Of a stretch of 64,000 nt of DNA, positions 36,798-46,492 are shown piece by piece; the stretch's first letter is position 1, and every line of letters begins with the position of its first letter. Origin of the DNA: Methanobacteriota archaeon. Lineage in GTDB: Archaea > Halobacteriota > Methanosarcinia > Methanosarcinales > Methanosarcinaceae. The stretch spans positions 62,001 through 126,000 of the forward strand of contig JAEWQJ010000047.1 in the NCBI GenBank assembly GCA_023399215.1, written 5' to 3'. Position numbers and translations under genes: made by a program. Under the pieces are notes generated by a model. That model was not told the DNA's origin. It made no database searches and saw only the letters and a list, made by a program, of their open reading frames with translations.

Positions 36798-38873
36798 TTA
36801 TATTGTTCTCTCATTCATCTTACTCGATGAGAGGCTCATCATATCCATTTCCTGGGATATTGTGCTTAAGAGTGCTGGGGATATTGTGCTCAAGAGTGGC
36901 CTGACCTCAAGCACATCCTCTACATATGCTCTAAAAATTTCTGCAACGCTCCAGGCCTGAGCTATGCATCCGCCTGGAGAGTGAGGATAATCACCATTAA
37001 AAACTTCGGAAACAGTGCCAAGACCTGCGGTTTCAAGATGCGTATCAAAACCCTCCAGGAGAGCCCTCATATCTTCCAGACTCTTTTTGGAATAATTGTG
37101 AACCTTCCGGTAGGCTCTCACATAAGCGCCAAGGAGCCAGGGCCAGGCTGTCCCGTTATGATAAGCCGTATCTCGAGTGAATGCATCCCCGTGATACTGT
37201 CCTCTATATAATGGGTTATCAGTTGAAAGACTTCTAAGCCCAAAGGGTGTCAAAAGGTCTTTTTCAACTCTGTCCACAATCGCTTTTTCTTTATCGGGAG
37301 GGAGCATGGTGTTAGGAAGAGATACTGCGAAGATTTGATTGGGGCGAATTGCAGGGTCTTTAACCTCGTTTCCGGCTTCATCCTGACATATAAGGTCAAA
37401 GAGGCAGTTGGTTTCCGGGTTCCAGAAAGTGTTCTCAAAATTTGAGGCAACACCATCTGCAAGCATCTCATATAAAAAGACCTCTTTTCCAAGAATAGTA
37501 CCCAGGCTGGAAGCAATTTTCAAGGCGTTGTACCAGAGAGCATTGATTTCACAGGCTTTACCTGTTCTTGGAGTTACTGCCTGCTCTCCAATTTTAGCGT
37601 CCATCCAGGTTAATTGAGGCCCCTGTTGAATAAGATGATCAGAATCCATGCAGATTCCAAAGTTCGTACCCTTACGGTAGTTATCTATAATAGCCTCTAT
37701 AGTGTCCCAGATATCTGCAAGGAAAAGAAAGTTGCCTGTATATGCAAAATAGCGACTAACAGCATGGATAAACCAGAGAGAAGCGTCTACAGTATTATAT
37801 ACTGGTTCTCCTCCAAAATACGGAAAAGTGTTGGGGATTAAGCCTTTCCTGCAATATTTAGCAAAATTCATGAGAACGGACCTGGCCTCTTCATGACGAT
37901 AAGGAATTAAGTACAGGCCAGTCAGAGATATCATGGTATCCCTTCCCCAGTCAGAGTACCAGTGATATCCTGCAATTACAGTATTTTCACCTGATAACGG
38001 ATTCTTCACTGTAAAAGTGTCCGTTGCCCTGAGAAGTTTAAGGGCAAAAGGATCTGTAAGCCTGGAATTGAGAATAAGGAGATTTTGGCGGTTTACTGCC
38101 CTTTTATAGAATTCATCAACTTTCCTGAGGTTAAGAGAAGAGATATCGTCTGTTGAAGCAATGATAAAGAAACGAGAATTTCCCGTTTTGAGCTTGCTTT
38201 CGAAATAGCCAGGACTGAAATTATCTTCCTGGTAGTTAAGTCCTCTTTGCTTTTCAGCATCATACTCCAGGTTATAGTACCACCTGGGATCAGAATGATA
38301 TTCAAGATTGGATGAAAGAGAGAAGGTAAAGCCATTAGAACTCTCCAGCTCTACTCCCTCCGGATGAGCTTTCTGAGAAAAAGAAAGGTACCCTGAGCGA
38401 GCAGTGTAATGGAAGTCTCTTGAGTTTATCAACGGAAAAATTTTCAGCAAAGCTTCTTCTTTTCTGGATTCGATATCATAAAGAATACAGGTAGTGTTAC
38501 TGTTATGGACCATGAAGACTTTTTTCTTCACGGTAAAATCACCAGGCTGGTAAATCCAGAGAGGAAATGGGTTTTGAAGGTATTCGGAAAGGCAATTAAA
38601 GCCCATGGGAGAAACAGTATCTGGAAATTTATGGACTGCAAGTTTATAAATCTCTTCATCAGTAGAGATTTCCTCATCAAGGGATGAAAGCAGTACAACC
38701 CTTCCTTGAAAGTTTCTTGGAGCTGCCACAAGCAGTCCATGGTAAGTCCTTGTGTTTGCCCCGATAACTGTGGAAGAAGCATATCCTCCAAGACCATTTC
38801 CTGTAATCCACTCTCTTTTGATTCCTTCTTCATATGTTGAAAGAGAATCTACCCCAAGCCTGACCTCACTCAT
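36798..38873 (-). CDS. Archaeal glycogen debranching enzyme (amylo-alpha-1,6-glucosidase, GH133)
   Basis: A 691-residue protein. It begins with a GDE N-terminal beta-sandwich domain (EWITGNGLGGYASSTVIGANTRTYHGLLV), followed by an (alpha/alpha)6 catalytic barrel with AGYHWYSDWGRDTMISLTGL (general acid/base region), QGPQLTWMDAK and HNGTAWPWLLGAY. It removes alpha-1,6-linked branch glucose from glycogen. It is the first gene of an operon with the GH130 protein. Its promoter lies in the AT-rich 38874-39110 interval. Length is usual for the archaeal family. Confidence 0.92.
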   Translation of the reverse strand: MSEVRLGVDSLSTYEEGIKREWITGNGLGGYASSTVIGANTRTYHGLLVAAPRNFQGRVVLLSSLDEEISTDEEIYKLAVHKFPDTVSPMGFNCLSEYLQNPFPLWIYQPGDFTVKKKVFMVHNSNTTCILYDIESRKEEALLKIFPLINSRDFHYTARSGYLSFSQKAHPEGVELESSNGFTFSLSSNLEYHSDPRWYYNLEYDAEKQRGLNYQEDNFSPGYFESKLKTGNSRFFIIASTDDISSLNLRKVDEFYKRAVNRQNLLILNSRLTDPFALKLLRATDTFTVKNPLSGENTVIAGYHWYSDWGRDTMISLTGLYLIPYRHEEARSVLMNFAKYCRKGLIPNTFPYFGGEPVYNTVDASLWFIHAVSRYFAYTGNFLFLADIWDTIEAIIDNYRKGTNFGICMDSDHLIQQGPQLTWMDAKIGEQAVTPRTGKACEINALWYNALKIASSLGTILGKEVFLYEMLADGVASNFENTFWNPETNCLFDLICQDEAGNEVKDPAIRPNQIFAVSLPNTMLPPDKEKAIVDRVEKDLLTPFGLRSLSTDNPLYRGQYHGDAFTRDTAYHNGTAWPWLLGAYVRAYRKVHNYSKKSLEDMRALLEGFDTHLETAGLGTVSEVFNGDYPHSPGGCIAQAWSVAEIFRAYVEDVLEVRPLLSTISPALLSTISQEMDMMSLSSSKMNERTI

Positions 38874-39112
38874 ATATATTCGATTAGGCTTGATTTATTA
38901 AATAGCTATACGTTTAGAAAAAAACAAGCTTATCCGGAGCTATTGGCTCTTTTTTATATGTTTTTAGTTCTCTCGCTTTTTTGTATCTTTAAATTTATTA
39001 TTATCTATTTATAAACCCACTTTCCGCAATATTTTCCTGATATTCATTATTTTTTCCGCTATCGATTTTAACCTTAACGTCAATTTATTAGCTTTCTGTA
39101 AAGGAGTTAAAA

Positions 39113-39382
39113 ATGGCTAGATGGTGTGTTCAGAGACCAAAAAAGATTGTATCCAATTTTCAGCAAAATTTCAATTTGGCTTTGTTATTTGAGGAGTTCA
39201 AAAACGCTATCGGAAAAAATGTTGATTTTCAAAAAAATACTGCGGAATGTAGGATAAATACAACGTCGATGGATTTTATTATTATATTAAGATCTGTGAC
39301 AGATTTGAGATCTGTGACCGATTTGAGATTACACCTTCAGGAAGCAACCATAACAATTACGATTTTGCGAAAGCTGCCCTAA
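39113..39382 (+). pseudogene. Small unrecognised gene, probably frameshifted near its end
   Basis: ATG 39113 has a strong ribosome binding site (AAGGAG 8 nt upstream). The first 50 codons (MARWCVQRPKKIVSNFQQNF ...) read like a real protein. From about 39255 the +3 frame (YNVDGFYYYIKICDRFEI) looks more protein-like than the annotated one, and contains an 18-bp tandem duplication (AGATCTGTGACAGATTTG). A frameshift is therefore likely. The 3' end overlaps the convergent esterase gene by 26 bp. Confidence 0.35.
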
Positions 39383-40322
39383 GGTTCTCGTTCGCCAGTC
39401 CAATTGCACTGCAAGATGCAGGTGTTCCCGCAAGAGGGTTTAGCATCACGAAATCGTGTATAGTTCCCAGGTATCTAACGGCTGTAACATTGACACCAGC
39501 CTGCATCAGTTTATGGGCATAGGCTTCGCCCTCGTCGCGGAGCACATCATTCTCATCAGTTATGATGAGAGCCGGGGGCTGTCCCCTGAGCTGGTCAAGT
39601 GATGCCTGTAAAGGAGAAGCTGTAGGCTGCTTACGTACTTCTTCGTCAGGCAAATAATTGTTCCAGAACCACTTCATGGCTTCACGAGTAAGCCAGATAC
39701 CGGTTGCATACTGCTGATAAGATTGGGTATTAAAATTAGCATCGGTCACAGGGTAAAAGAGCACCTGATAATCAATTTTTGGACCACCTCGCTCCTTTGC
39801 CATAAGTAAAACAGCTGCTGCCATATTTCCGCCTACGCTGTCACCAGCAACTGCGAGCCTTGAGCTATCCAGGTTGAGTTTTTCTCCGTTTTCTGAAACG
39901 TATTTTGTTGCTGCGTATGCCTCTTCTACTGGCGTAGGGTATTTTGCTTCCGGAGACGGTGTGAAATTGACAAATACAACCGCAGCGTTAGCTCCATTTG
40001 CGATTTCCCGAACTAATCGGTCATGTGTATCTTTGCCTCCAAGTACCCAGCCCCCACCGTGAAAATACATTACGACTGGCAGGGTTTCCTTATTTCCTTT
40101 TGGCCTGACTATTCTAACCAAGACACGCCCCTCAGGACCGACTGGAATATCCAGATCGGCAACGTCTGCAGGTAGTTTTGCTACCTGAGCAGCCTGCAAA
40201 TCCGAAAGGACTTTACGGGCATCTTTCGGTGAGAGCTGGTAGATTGGTGTTCCACCCTGCTTATTTACCTTTTCTATAAATGCTCTGGTTGCTGGTTCGA
40301 GTAAGTCGATTGCTTGACTCAT
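39357..40322 (-). CDS. Alpha/beta-hydrolase, HSL-type esterase/lipase
   Basis: A 321-residue hydrolase of the hormone-sensitive-lipase (alpha/beta hydrolase fold-3) family. The oxyanion motif is VVMYFHGGGWVLGG, the nucleophile is Ser in AVAGDSVGGNMA, the catalytic Asp is in ITDENDVLRDEG and the His in GTIHDFVML. It acts on short acyl esters and is cytoplasmic (no signal). Close relatives are frequent in bacteria and rare in archaea, so horizontal origin is likely. 40323-40781 upstream is an AT-rich divergent promoter region without other features. Confidence 0.9.
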   Translation of the reverse strand: MSQAIDLLEPATRAFIEKVNKQGGTPIYQLSPKDARKVLSDLQAAQVAKLPADVADLDIPVGPEGRVLVRIVRPKGNKETLPVVMYFHGGGWVLGGKDTHDRLVREIANGANAAVVFVNFTPSPEAKYPTPVEEAYAATKYVSENGEKLNLDSSRLAVAGDSVGGNMAAAVLLMAKERGGPKIDYQVLFYPVTDANFNTQSYQQYATGIWLTREAMKWFWNNYLPDEEVRKQPTASPLQASLDQLRGQPPALIITDENDVLRDEGEAYAHKLMQAGVNVTAVRYLGTIHDFVMLNPLAGTPASCSAIGLANENLRAAFAKS

Positions 40323-40781
40323 GGATAAAACCCTCCTGGCTTGATTAAATTGTACTTAATACTATTGCCGGCAAATAAGGCAAAAAAATAACCTTGATTA
40401 TTCACCATTACACAATTGACGTTTTAAAATTCACAATAGAATTCACAAATATGATCCTGTTTGAGTATACGTTTATTCAGAATAAACTGGAAAATGATTG
40501 CTAATCTACGTATATGTTGACTACTAAGAAATATATAAAATAAGTCGAATATATTTTCCTTATGGCAAATAATATTAAACAGTGAAAATGATAATAATTA
40601 ATAAAGTGTTTTTCTTCCTCTCTAAGGACTTTTGTTCACGGCTTCAAAAATTCAATCCCGGAGCAAAACTTTATTAGTTACCGGGAAAAAGTATTTTTAT
40701 TAATACATTGAGTTTCCAGTAAAAACTTTTTATAGATATGTTTAGGGTATCTAAAAAGAATTACCAGGGGGAATATAAATC

Positions 40782-41942
40782 ATGACCGAAAACAGGACAT
40801 ATACATATCTGAACCCAAAAGTAGCCCTTATGGGGGCTGGCTGCGTAAAAGAGATCGGCAAACATGCAAAAGACCTTGGAGCTACAAAAGCCCTTATAGT
40901 TTCCGGCAAAAGCAAGCATGGAGAACGGCTTGCACTGGACATATACAAAATTCTTAAAGACGCAGGCCTTGAAGGCACAATTTTTCCAGGAGCAGACCCT
41001 AATCCGACAGATACTTCAGTTATGGAAGGAGCAGAAATTTACAGAAAAGAGGACTGTAATTTAATAATCGCTGTCGGAGGAGGAAGTCCTATGGACTGTG
41101 CAAAGGCGATTGGCATTGTCGTATATAACGGTGGATTAATCAATGATTATGAAGGCGTCGGAAAAGTTACAAAAGGAATTCCTCCACTTATCACGGTAAA
41201 TACGACTGCTGGCACTGCGAGTGAGATGACGAGTTTTACAATTATTACGGATACGAAGCGGCATATCAAAATGGCAATCGTCGACCCGCGCATTACCCCT
41301 GATATTGCAGTTAACGACCCTGAACTCATGGTAAGCATGCCGCCTGCACTTACGGCTGCAACCGGTATGGATGCTTTGACCCATGCAGTTGAAGCGTACG
41401 TTTCTACAATGGCTACGCCTACAACAGATGCAGCTGCTATCAAATCCATAGAACTTATCTCAAAATATTTACGTGAAGCCGTTGCCCACGGAGAAGACGT
41501 GAAGACCAGGGATATGATGGCACATGCTGAATACCTTGCAGGCATCGCCTTCAATAACGCAAGCCTTGGTTATGTGCATTCCATGGCGCATCAGCTAGGA
41601 GGACTTTATGACCTTCCACATGGAGTTTGCAACGCGATTCTTCTTCCGTATGTGGAGGCATATAACAAGCAGGTTGTCCCGGAACGCTTTGCTGATATTG
41701 CCCGGGCAATGGGAGAAAAAGTGGAAGGATTAAGCCATGAAGAAGCTGCAGAACGGGCTATAGAAGCCATCAGGAAACTCGCATTGGATATCGGAATTCC
41801 TTCTGGCTTAAAAGAGCTTGGCGCAAAGGAAGAAGATCTCGAACTTCTGGCTGAAAATGCAATGCAAGATGTTTGCCGCCTGACAAACCCCAGAGAGCTT
41901 TCAAAAGAAGATATTATCGAGATTTACAGGAAGGCCATGTGA
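40782..41942 (+). CDS. Iron-dependent (type III) alcohol dehydrogenase
   Basis: A 386-residue NAD(P)-dependent dehydrogenase. The NAD-binding motif is VGGGSPMDCAKAIG. The metal ligands are Asp and His in AATGMDALTHAVEAYVS, and His residues in YVHSMAHQLGGLYDLPHGVCNA. It interconverts short alcohols and aldehydes. A ribosome binding site (CAGGGGGAATATAAATC) precedes ATG 40782. The gene is monocistronic. Bacterial-like family, possibly transferred. Confidence 0.93.
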   Translation: MTENRTYTYLNPKVALMGAGCVKEIGKHAKDLGATKALIVSGKSKHGERLALDIYKILKDAGLEGTIFPGADPNPTDTSVMEGAEIYRKEDCNLIIAVGGGSPMDCAKAIGIVVYNGGLINDYEGVGKVTKGIPPLITVNTTAGTASEMTSFTIITDTKRHIKMAIVDPRITPDIAVNDPELMVSMPPALTAATGMDALTHAVEAYVSTMATPTTDAAAIKSIELISKYLREAVAHGEDVKTRDMMAHAEYLAGIAFNNASLGYVHSMAHQLGGLYDLPHGVCNAILLPYVEAYNKQVVPERFADIARAMGEKVEGLSHEEAAERAIEAIRKLALDIGIPSGLKELGAKEEDLELLAENAMQDVCRLTNPRELSKEDIIEIYRKAM

Positions 41943-41948
41943 AAATAC

Positions 41949-42110
41949 ATGGAGAAAGAAATTCTGGAGAGAGTAATTCTGAAGAGAGCAATCCTGGAAA
42001 ATTCAATCCTGGAAAACTCAAGCCTGAAAAGCTCAAGCCTGAAAAGCTCAAGCCTGGGAAACTCAAGTCTGGAAAACTCAAGTCTGGAAAGTTTAATCAT
42101 GGGAAGGATA
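41949..42110. repeat. 15-bp minisatellite after the ADH gene
   Basis: About nine units of the type GAAAACTCAAGCCTG, with variants CTGGAAAATTCAATC and CTGAAAAGCTCAAGC, begin 7 bp after the alcohol dehydrogenase stop. Two frames are open because the unit length is a multiple of three, but the peptides (NSSLKSS repeats) are simply repeat-derived. Confidence 0.8.
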
Positions 42111-42204
42111 TCTGTAATTGGGATTTTAATTGTTAATTATCTTACTAAAAAATGAACTATTATTATCCTTCTTTGTTTTTATTTTTCTTTGTGTTATGAT
42201 AAGA

Positions 42205-42512
42205 TCAGTAAGTTGTTTCTTCAAGTGAAGGTATTGAGATTGAATTAATCAGGAAAGTAATTCTTGATGAAACTGATAGATCAGGAGAGTGATCCATGAA
42301 ATGGAAATCAGGGACAATATTCTGGATCATGAGTATAGAATTTGATGTTGAAGGGGAGCAAATTGCAGAAATCCCGAAAAAATGGGTCCACATCCGGGAT
42401 ACCATGGGTCCACATCCGGGATACCTATGAAGTGAAAATTGAGCCTGGTCAGGACAATACACTCATCATGGTGATTACAACTGCGCTTGATCAAATGGCA
42501 CATGAAAAGTGA
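42205..42512 (+). pseudogene. LURP-one/YxjI-like gene broken by a 22-bp tandem duplication
   Basis: Plus-strand pieces read MEIRDNILDHEYRI, then after a frame change FDVEGEQIAEIPKKWVHIRD, then after the duplication TYEVKIEPGQDNTLIMVITT and ALDQMAHEK before a stop. This matches the C-terminal part of LURP-one-related (tubby-fold) proteins (E-VAEISKKW, TY-V-I). ATGGGTCCACATCCGGGATA occurs at 42382 and again at 42404, a 22-bp duplication that shifts the frame. The N-terminal half is not recognisable. Confidence 0.6.
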
Positions 42513-42668
42513 ATTTTATCCTGAGAAGAGTTGGAAAAAGCGGCTGTGATAAGGCAAGTGATATTTGATATATTTGACAGATGTTGTTTTTAGAGGAGTT
42601 AAAAAGCAGGCATGAGTTTCTATGTATAACTGCGAAAGCAAAATTGGGGGAATGAGATTATAAATTCA

Positions 42669-43694
42669 AATGATTATTCAGTACCCGCTAAAATTTTACT
42701 TTACAGCACCACTGCCGTTATTTTGACAATAGGAATGCGGGAAATTGCATCAATACTTACAGTCGTCTTTTTCTCTGTGTTTACCGCGTTGATCTTTACT
42801 CCGCTTGTCCGCTGGCTAAAACAAAGAGGTATTCCAGGTGTACTGAGTGTTATTCTGGTAATTTTACTATTTACTCTAATTATCCTGGTTCTTGGGATAA
42901 TAGTCGTTGAAGCAGCATTGCAGTTTGGAAGTCAGATTCCGATTTATCAAGCTCAGTTGACTGAACTCGTGAATAATCTTGCAAAATATGTCCCTTCATA
43001 TGAAGAATTTTCCGTACAGTCGATTCTCCGTAGTATGGTGTCGATAACAATTTCTCTCATGGCAAATACCATTAATGGAATTGCGAATGCTGGGGCAACA
43101 GTCGGAATTATTATTGTTACAGCAGCATTTTTGCTAATTGATGCCGCCAATACTCCTGAAATAGTAGACTCGGAAATTGGAAAGCAGTCCGAACTCCGTT
43201 TGAGGATGAGTAAATTTAGCAAGAAGCTGGTAAAATTCATTGTCATAAGAGCAGAAATAAACCTTATAACCGGTATTACAATTGCTCTCCTTCTCTTTAT
43301 CGGAGGCATCGACTATGCTATTCTCTGGGGAGTACTCATATTTCTGTTAAGTTATATTCCCTATATTGGTCTGGTTATTGCTTCTGTTCCTCCTATAATG
43401 CTTGCGCTTTTCAAGTATGGGCCTTTAGGAGCTCTCGCAGTCATTTTAATTATCGTCATTGTGGACGCGCTTGCAGAAAATGTTCTTTTCCCATCCATTA
43501 TGGGAAAAGGCTTGCAACTATCTCCTGCTTTCCTGTTTCTTGCTCTTCTCTACTGGAATTTTGTGTTTGGACTTGCAGGTGTGCTGCTTTCGATACCACT
43601 TACAATAGTTTTGAAGATTATACTTGAAAGCTTTGAGGAAACGAAATGGCTGGCAAGATTGATGGGCCCAATTGAAGAAACTGAAGAAAGTTAA
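42669..43694 (+). CDS. AI-2E/PerM-family membrane permease, start codon unclear
   Basis: An approximately 340-residue AI-2E transporter family protein with the usual 7-8 TM helices (LIFTPLVRWLKQRGIPGVLSVILVIL, then LLFIGGIDYAILWGVLIFLLSYIPYIG and LAENVLFPSIMGKGLQLSPAFLFLALLYW). The family motif PxxxGxxL in helix 7-8 is present. The first canonical codon in frame is TTG 42723, inside the first helix. However, coding sequence clearly continues upstream (NDYSVPAKILLYSTTAVI) to at least 42669, with GGGGGAATGAG before it and no ATG, GTG or TTG. So the start was mutated or a non-standard codon is used. The transported substrate is unknown. Confidence 0.8.
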   Translation, partial: NDYSVPAKILLYSTTAVILTIGMREIASILTVVFFSVFTALIFTPLVRWLKQRGIPGVLSVILVILLFTLIILVLGIIVVEAALQFGSQIPIYQAQLTELVNNLAKYVPSYEEFSVQSILRSMVSITISLMANTINGIANAGATVGIIIVTAAFLLIDAANTPEIVDSEIGKQSELRLRMSKFSKKLVKFIVIRAEINLITGITIALLLFIGGIDYAILWGVLIFLLSYIPYIGLVIASVPPIMLALFKYGPLGALAVILIIVIVDALAENVLFPSIMGKGLQLSPAFLFLALLYWNFVFGLAGVLLSIPLTIVLKIILESFEETKWLARLMGPIEETEES

Positions 43695-44232
43695 AAAATG
43701 AACTCTTCAAAAGTAAACTTTTGTGGTAATCTCCTTCAAATCAGAGTTAAAACAAGAAATAAGAGTTAAGACCAGAAACTCACATGAAATTCTTCGAATA
43801 ACGTGCACAAAGAAATGAAAGTACTCTTACCTTTTTACCTTTCAACTTTATCATTATCTTGGGCAGGAAGTTCCGCATCAAGAGAATCTCAGAAGTTGAA
43901 CTCTTAAGATGTCGAATATTGATTTTGAGGAATACCGGATTCTTCTTGTTAATTCAGATTTTCAATCAAGAAATGCAAAAATCACTGGATTTTGGAACAG
44001 AGCCATCCAATATTATCAGAAATTTTGAACGAGGGTCCGGAGTGCAAAATTATAGATACTTTCATGCTAATAAGAGTACCTCTAAGAGTAACTCTAAGTT
44101 GGAGAACTGAAGATCATTTGTGCCTGCGGTCTTAATACATTCTTTATTCTGTTAAGCCTACGGCCTTAGTACATTCTTTATTCTGTTAAGCCTACGGCCT
44201 TAGTACTTTTTTATTTCGTTAAATACTAACTA
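43695..44232. repeat. Intergenic space with ~38-bp tandem repeats (44125-44220)
   Basis: Three units of the form TACATTCTTTATTCTGTTAA followed by GCCTACGGCCTTAG lie directly after the convergent glmM stop codon. The remainder has short open frames without homology or ribosome binding sites and no supported gene. Confidence 0.7.
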
Positions 44233-45609
44233 TTAGCTTGGAGAAAGTTTATTTGCGAGTCGAGAGCTTTTCTCTGCTCTTATTATCATGTCCAGTCCTT
44301 CCTGCAAAAGTTCCTCTGCCCTTTCCTGATTTTTTGCTTCGGCAAAGATTCGGAAGATTGGTTCTGTGCCAGAAGGACGCATCAGAACCCAGCCGTCTTT
44401 ATACCAGATTTTAACTCCATCGGATGTGTCCATTTTGTGCCCAAGTCCTGAAGCCTCATTTTTCACGATTTCCATAATAGCATGAGCATTTTTAGCAGGC
44501 ACTTTGGTCTTTTCGTTAAAGTAGTGAGGTACACGTATTTCAAGATCGGAAAGCTTTTTCCCACCAGCCAGGATTTCAAGGACCTTGGCACAACCCATTG
44601 CTCCGTCTCTGCAGTATTGATGTTTGGGGAAGATAAGACCTCCATTACCCTCACCTCCGAAGACTGCATTTACTTCCTTCATCTTTTGGACAACGTTTAT
44701 GGAGCCGACAGCAGTCCAATATAGTTCGACGCCTTCCTCTTCTGCGACATCGACCATTCGCTGAGAAGAGCTAACAGGGGTCACTAAAGGACCTTTTTCA
44801 TGTTTAACCATATATTTTGCTATCATGGCAAGCAGAACATCATCGTTTACGAACTGCCCATTTTCGTCCACAAATACTATTCTATCCGCATCCCCATCTT
44901 GAGCTACTCCCAGATCAGCGCCTGTCATTTTTACAAGATTAGTAAGTTCGGTCAAGGCTTCAGGTAAGGGTTCGGGATTTCTCCAGGGGAAGGTCCCATC
45001 AAGCTGGGCTTCAAGGGTCAAGACCTGACAGCCCAGTTCCCTGAGCAGGAAAGGAAGAGTAAGGGACCCTGCTCCGCAGCCTGTGTCTGTAACCACTTTG
45101 AATTTGTGGCTGCGGATGGCTTCGGCATTTACAGATTTAATAATGTTTCTTACGTAATATTCATTGACTCCAGGATCGATTCTGAAGCTGCCGGTTTTTT
45201 CCCAGGATACAATGGAATATTCTCCGGAATGATAGATTTTCTCTATATCTTTTTCTGCGTCTCTTGAAAACTCCGAGCCGTCCCCTGCAATAAACTTGAT
45301 CCCGTTATATTGTCTGGGATTATGGGACGCAGTTACAATGATTCCGGCATCTGCGAAGTCGCGTACATAATACAGGATAGAAGGAGTAGAGACTATCCCT
45401 ACATCGATTACACTCATTCCTGTCGAAAGAGCTCCGGCAATTGCGGCAGACTTCAGCATCTGGCCCGAGATTCGAGTATCACACCCTATGGCAACAGTGC
45501 CTTTCGACCCCATATATGTACCAAGGCATCTGGCTAAATTGACTGCCAGCTCAGGAGTTATATATTCATTGGCGATACCTCGTACGCCGTTTGTTCCAAA
45601 TAATGCCAT
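44233..45609 (-). CDS. glmM: Phosphoglucosamine mutase (phosphohexomutase)
   Basis: A 458-residue alpha-D-phosphohexomutase. It has the N-terminal FGTNGVRGIANEYITPE, the phosphoserine loop IIVTASHNPRQYNGIKF, the metal-binding loop DGDADRIVFVDENGQ, the sugar-specificity GGEGNGG loop and the phosphate-binding RPSGTEPIFRIFAEA. It converts glucosamine-6-phosphate to glucosamine-1-phosphate for UDP-GlcNAc synthesis. Archaeal members can also act on mannose or glucose phosphates, so specificity is not certain. It is slightly longer than typical GlmM (about 445) owing to its C-terminus. Confidence 0.85.
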   Translation of the reverse strand: MALFGTNGVRGIANEYITPELAVNLARCLGTYMGSKGTVAIGCDTRISGQMLKSAAIAGALSTGMSVIDVGIVSTPSILYYVRDFADAGIIVTASHNPRQYNGIKFIAGDGSEFSRDAEKDIEKIYHSGEYSIVSWEKTGSFRIDPGVNEYYVRNIIKSVNAEAIRSHKFKVVTDTGCGAGSLTLPFLLRELGCQVLTLEAQLDGTFPWRNPEPLPEALTELTNLVKMTGADLGVAQDGDADRIVFVDENGQFVNDDVLLAMIAKYMVKHEKGPLVTPVSSSQRMVDVAEEEGVELYWTAVGSINVVQKMKEVNAVFGGEGNGGLIFPKHQYCRDGAMGCAKVLEILAGGKKLSDLEIRVPHYFNEKTKVPAKNAHAIMEIVKNEASGLGHKMDTSDGVKIWYKDGWVLMRPSGTEPIFRIFAEAKNQERAEELLQEGLDMIIRAEKSSRLANKLSPS

Positions 45610-45890
45610 TTAAATCCCCCCATAGATTTAAGCATAAAGCATAAATTGCACTGTTCTGGAAATTTAATCCCTATTAGATGAGTTTTTGTATGTTTTGTGG
45701 AAATCCATTAGTTAGATTTTTACATTTTTTTTATACATTTTATACGTATTAGATTATAAAATAACTCATTATATACTCCTTCAACAAGTCGATTGGAAAA
45801 GGCGCTTAGAAAATTATAAAATGAGACTTCTATATCGAGATCGTGAAGCTCGATATCGGGAAGCCAGACTTATAATTTGTTCTGTAGTTT

Positions 45891-46085
45891 TCAATAAATT
45901 TCCTTAACTCTTCCAACCTAGCCATCTGTTAACTGAACTTTTATTCCGTGTGGATGCGTTGAAGAGTTGGTTAAAATTCTTTTTACAATACCTCGGGTAA
46001 TTTTTCCGGTTCTCTGGTCTGCTTTTAAAACAATTCCTACACTCAGCCCTTCTTTAATATTTGCTCTGACAGTACCGTTGTTCAT
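45891..46085 (-). CDS. YwbE-family protein with an in-frame UAG before its C-terminus
   Basis: The start MNNGTVRANIKEGLSVGIVL (ATG 46085) and the body KADQRTGKITRGIVKRILTNSSTHPHGIKVQLTDG match the small bacterial/archaeal YwbE family (DUF2196). At 45920-45918 the codon is TAG, where relatives have Gln (DGQVGRV), and the frame continues VGRVKEIY to TGA at 45893-45891. In Methanosarcina UAG can be read as pyrrolysine, so the full-length 64-residue product may be made by UAG decoding. Otherwise it ends nine residues early. An ATG further upstream (46232) is in frame, but adds a non-homologous leader. Function unknown. Confidence 0.75.
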
Positions 46086-46219
46086 GGCAGAAGGTAAATC
46101 TGGAGTTATATAAAGGTGTACGTTTGAAAAAATAAATTTGAATTTGAAAAAGTACAACCTTACTATTGTATCCTGGTCGTTCTTGTCCCGCTCGCGAAGC
46201 GAAGCGGCTTTTTCTTTAT

Positions 46220-46492
46220 GAAAAACGAACAAAACAAGAAATGATCTGGTGTGTTAATGCTCTGTTTGCTTCTGCGGATTCGATTGAAGCAAATGTTTCA
46301 GCGGCAAGAGAAAAAGTTGCAGCGGCAAGAAATAAAACTGAAAAACTAAGGCAGTCCATTCTTGCAAAGACATTTTCCGGTCAACTTGTTGAGACAGAGA
46401 CTGAAATTGCAAGAAGAGAAGGCAGGGATTATGAGACGGCGGAGGTTTTGCTTGAGATAATAAAGGAGGGGAAGGAAAGAAACGATAAATAA
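46220..46492 (+). pseudogene. C-terminal fragment of type I restriction specificity subunit (HsdS), copy 1
   Basis: The frame encodes MIWCVNALFASADSIEANVS, AAREKVAAARNKTEKLRQSI and LAKTFSGQLVETETEIARRE. This is the conserved C-terminal coiled coil and tail of HsdS. The DNA-target recognition domains are missing, so it cannot function alone. It is a relic of a type I restriction-modification locus. A second copy of the tail lies at 47058-47190. Confidence 0.7.

Noticed and set aside
41949..42155. 68-residue ORF with NSSL repeats after the ADH gene
   Set aside because: It is open only because a 15-bp minisatellite keeps two frames free of stops. Composition follows the repeat.
43859..44110. 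83-codon ORF between the permease and glmM
   Set aside because: No ribosome binding site, no homology pattern and a mixed low-quality composition. Its tail is simple repeat (KSTSKSNSK).
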